This document shows positions 7,482 through 8,923 of a stretch of 8,923 nt of DNA, piece by piece (within the stretch, counting starts at the first letter, position 1; every line of letters starts with the position of its first letter). The position numbers were made by a program, and so were the translations under genes. The DNA comes from Lysobacterales bacterium CG_4_10_14_3_um_filter_64_11 (lineage in GTDB: Bacteria; Pseudomonadota; Gammaproteobacteria; Xanthomonadales; Xanthomonadaceae), in contig PFJA01000214.1 of assembly GCA_002782905.1 (NCBI GenBank), positions 1-8,923 on the forward strand, in the 5' to 3' direction. The notes below the pieces were generated by a model that did no database searches, had not been told where the DNA came from, and saw only the letters and a program-made list of their open reading frames with translations.

Positions 7482-8923
7482 TCACAGATTCTGATAATTC
7501 GGGCCGGCGCCGCCCTCGGGGGTGACCCAGTTGATGATCTGGTACGGGTCCTTGATGTCGCAGGTTTTGCAATGCACGCAGTTGGCGGCGTTGATTTGCA
7601 AGCGTTTGCCTTGCGCATCGTCGACTATTTCGTAGACCCCGGCCGGGCAGAAGCGGGTGCACGGATTGCCGTACTCTTTGGCGCAACGATCCACGCAGAT
7701 CGAGGTGTCGGACACCTGCAAATGGATCGGCTGGTCTTCGTCGTGCTCGGTGGCGGCGAAATACACCCCGGCCAGACGGTCGCGCGGCGGCAGCGTGCGC
7801 TCCACGTAATCGCGCATCGGCGGCGCGTAGTCGCCGAGCTTGTGCAGGCGATTCCAGTCAGCCTTGTTGCGCAGCGTCCACGGCGACAGCCCGGCGGTGA
7901 TCGTTTCCCAGGCCGAGTTGAGCAGGCCGAACCACAGGCCCTTCTTGAAGCCGGGCTTGAAGTTACGCACGGTTTTCAGTTCGGCCATGATCGGCGAAGC
8001 GCGCAGGCGCGCGTCGAAACCGACCGGACTCAGCGTCTGCGCCACGTGCTCGGCGGCAAGCAAGCCCGAACGCAGCGCCTGATGCACGCCCTTGATCTTG
8101 GGCACGTTGAGCAGGCCGGCGGTGTCGCCGATCAGGATCGCACCGGGCATCTCCAGTTTCGGCAGGCTCTGGTAACCACCGGTGACGATCACCCGCGCGC
8201 CGGCGGAAAGGATGCTGCCGCCGTCCAGCAGCCCCTTCACTTTCGGGTGCGCCTTCCACTGCTGAAAAGCTTCGTAGGGCTGATACAGCGGGTCGCTGTA
8301 GTCGAGCCCGGAAACATAACCCAGCGCCACGCGGTCGCCGTCGAGGTGATACAGGAAGGCGCCGCCGTAGGTGTGGGTGTCGGCCGGCCAGCCGATGCTG
8401 TGGAAGATGGTACCCGGCGCGGCGCGCCCGGCCGGCAACTGCCACAATTCCTTGATGCCAATCGAATAGCCCTGCGGATCGCTGTCGGCGGCCAGATCGA
8501 AGCGTTTGATCAGTTGCTTGCTCAGATGCCCACGCGCGCCTTCGGCCAGCACCGTGACCTTGGCCTTGATGTCGATGCCTTGGGTGTAGCTGGGCTTGTG
8601 CGAACCATCGCGGGCCACGCCCATGTCGCCGATGCGCACGCCGCCGACGCTGCCATCGGCGTTGTAGAACGGCTCGGCGGCGGCAAAACCGGGGTAGATT
8701 TCCACGCCCAGCGCTTCCGCCTGCGGTGCCAGCCAGGCGCACATGGCGCCCAGGCTGACGATGAAATTGCCGTGGTTGCTCATCGTCGGCGGCGTCGGCA
8801 GCCGCCAGCCGCCGGTTTTGCTGAGCAGCCACAACTCGTCCTTGCCGGCCGGCACGCAGATCGGAGGCGGGTTGTCGCGCCAGCCCGGCAGCAGTTCATC
8901 AAGCGGGCCCGGCTCGATCACCG
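7482..8923 (-). CDS. Electron transfer flavoprotein-ubiquinone oxidoreductase, N-terminus beyond the window
   Basis: The gene is cut by the right edge: 480 codons are open from the edge to the TGA at 7482, and about 65 to 70 N-terminal residues, including the first FAD-binding GxGxxG, should lie outside. The GTG at 8921 is therefore not the likely start. ETF-QO is a membrane-associated flavin and iron-sulfur enzyme that oxidises reduced ETF and reduces ubiquinone. Numbering from that GTG, recognisable parts are TMSNHGNFIVSLGAMCAWLA (46-65), VLAEGARGHLSKQL (124-137), IFHSIGWPADTHTYGGAFLYH (172 onwards), the second FAD motif GAILIGDTAGLLN (260-272), and the C-terminal ferredoxin-like domain with NPCTRFCPAGVYE (419-431) and NCVHCKTCDIKDP (447-459). 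Cys425 with Cys448, Cys451 and Cys454 are the expected 4Fe-4S ligands. It shares strand and pathway with etfB and etfA, but the ATP-grasp gene lies between. Confidence 0.95.
   Translation of the reverse strand, partial: VIEPGPLDELLPGWRDNPPPICVPAGKDELWLLSKTGGWRLPTPPTMSNHGNFIVSLGAMCAWLAPQAEALGVEIYPGFAAAEPFYNADGSVGGVRIGDMGVARDGSHKPSYTQGIDIKAKVTVLAEGARGHLSKQLIKRFDLAADSDPQGYSIGIKELWQLPAGRAAPGTIFHSIGWPADTHTYGGAFLYHLDGDRVALGYVSGLDYSDPLYQPYEAFQQWKAHPKVKGLLDGGSILSAGARVIVTGGYQSLPKLEMPGAILIGDTAGLLNVPKIKGVHQALRSGLLAAEHVAQTLSPVGFDARLRASPIMAELKTVRNFKPGFKKGLWFGLLNSAWETITAGLSPWTLRNKADWNRLHKLGDYAPPMRDYVERTLPPRDRLAGVYFAATEHDEDQPIHLQVSDTSICVDRCAKEYGNPCTRFCPAGVYEIVDDAQGKRLQINAANCVHCKTCDIKDPYQIINWVTPEGGAGPNYQNL

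Overview
The window looks like chromosomal DNA of a gammaproteobacterium, most likely Xanthomonadales (Lysobacteraceae). Three things point there: GC-rich genes with strongly G/C-ending codons, intergenic hairpin repeats that begin with GTAG (the SMAG/REP class known from Stenotrophomonas and relatives), and surface-glycan genes lying next to etfA/etfB. In Xanthomonas the LPS O-antigen cluster is known to sit between metB and etfA. No tRNA, rRNA, CRISPR array or transposase gene is visible.

Left part (1-1905, + strand): the 3' end of an unrecognised gene whose C-terminal domain looks like a beta-sandwich found on glycan-related membrane proteins, a 216-bp spacer with weak coding character, and a complete family 2 glycosyltransferase (polyprenyl-phosphate type, two C-terminal membrane helices). 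This is probably the edge of an LPS/O-antigen cluster, and its base composition is visibly lower in GC.

Right part (1952-8923, - strand): five genes read leftwards. In transcription order they are ETF-ubiquinone oxidoreductase (N-terminus outside the window), an uncharacterised ATP-grasp protein, etfB, etfA and acetoacetate-CoA ligase. ETF-beta/alpha collect electrons from acyl-CoA dehydrogenases and ETF-QO passes them to ubiquinone. Acetoacetate-CoA ligase activates acetoacetate, an end product of leucine and ketone-body breakdown, so the set fits acyl-CoA and branched-chain amino acid catabolism. The ATP-grasp gene is the one member with no clear place in that scheme.

The four gaps between these minus-strand genes (125 to 328 bp) contain hairpin repeats of two families: GTAG units (one inverted pair and one single) and units starting CGTCA with a GNRA-type loop (two inverted pairs and one single). 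One CGTCA pair separates etfB from etfA. Another is nested inside longer 12-bp inverted arms. I see no clearly new multi-gene system. The repeat architecture and the ATP-grasp gene are the points most worth a second look.
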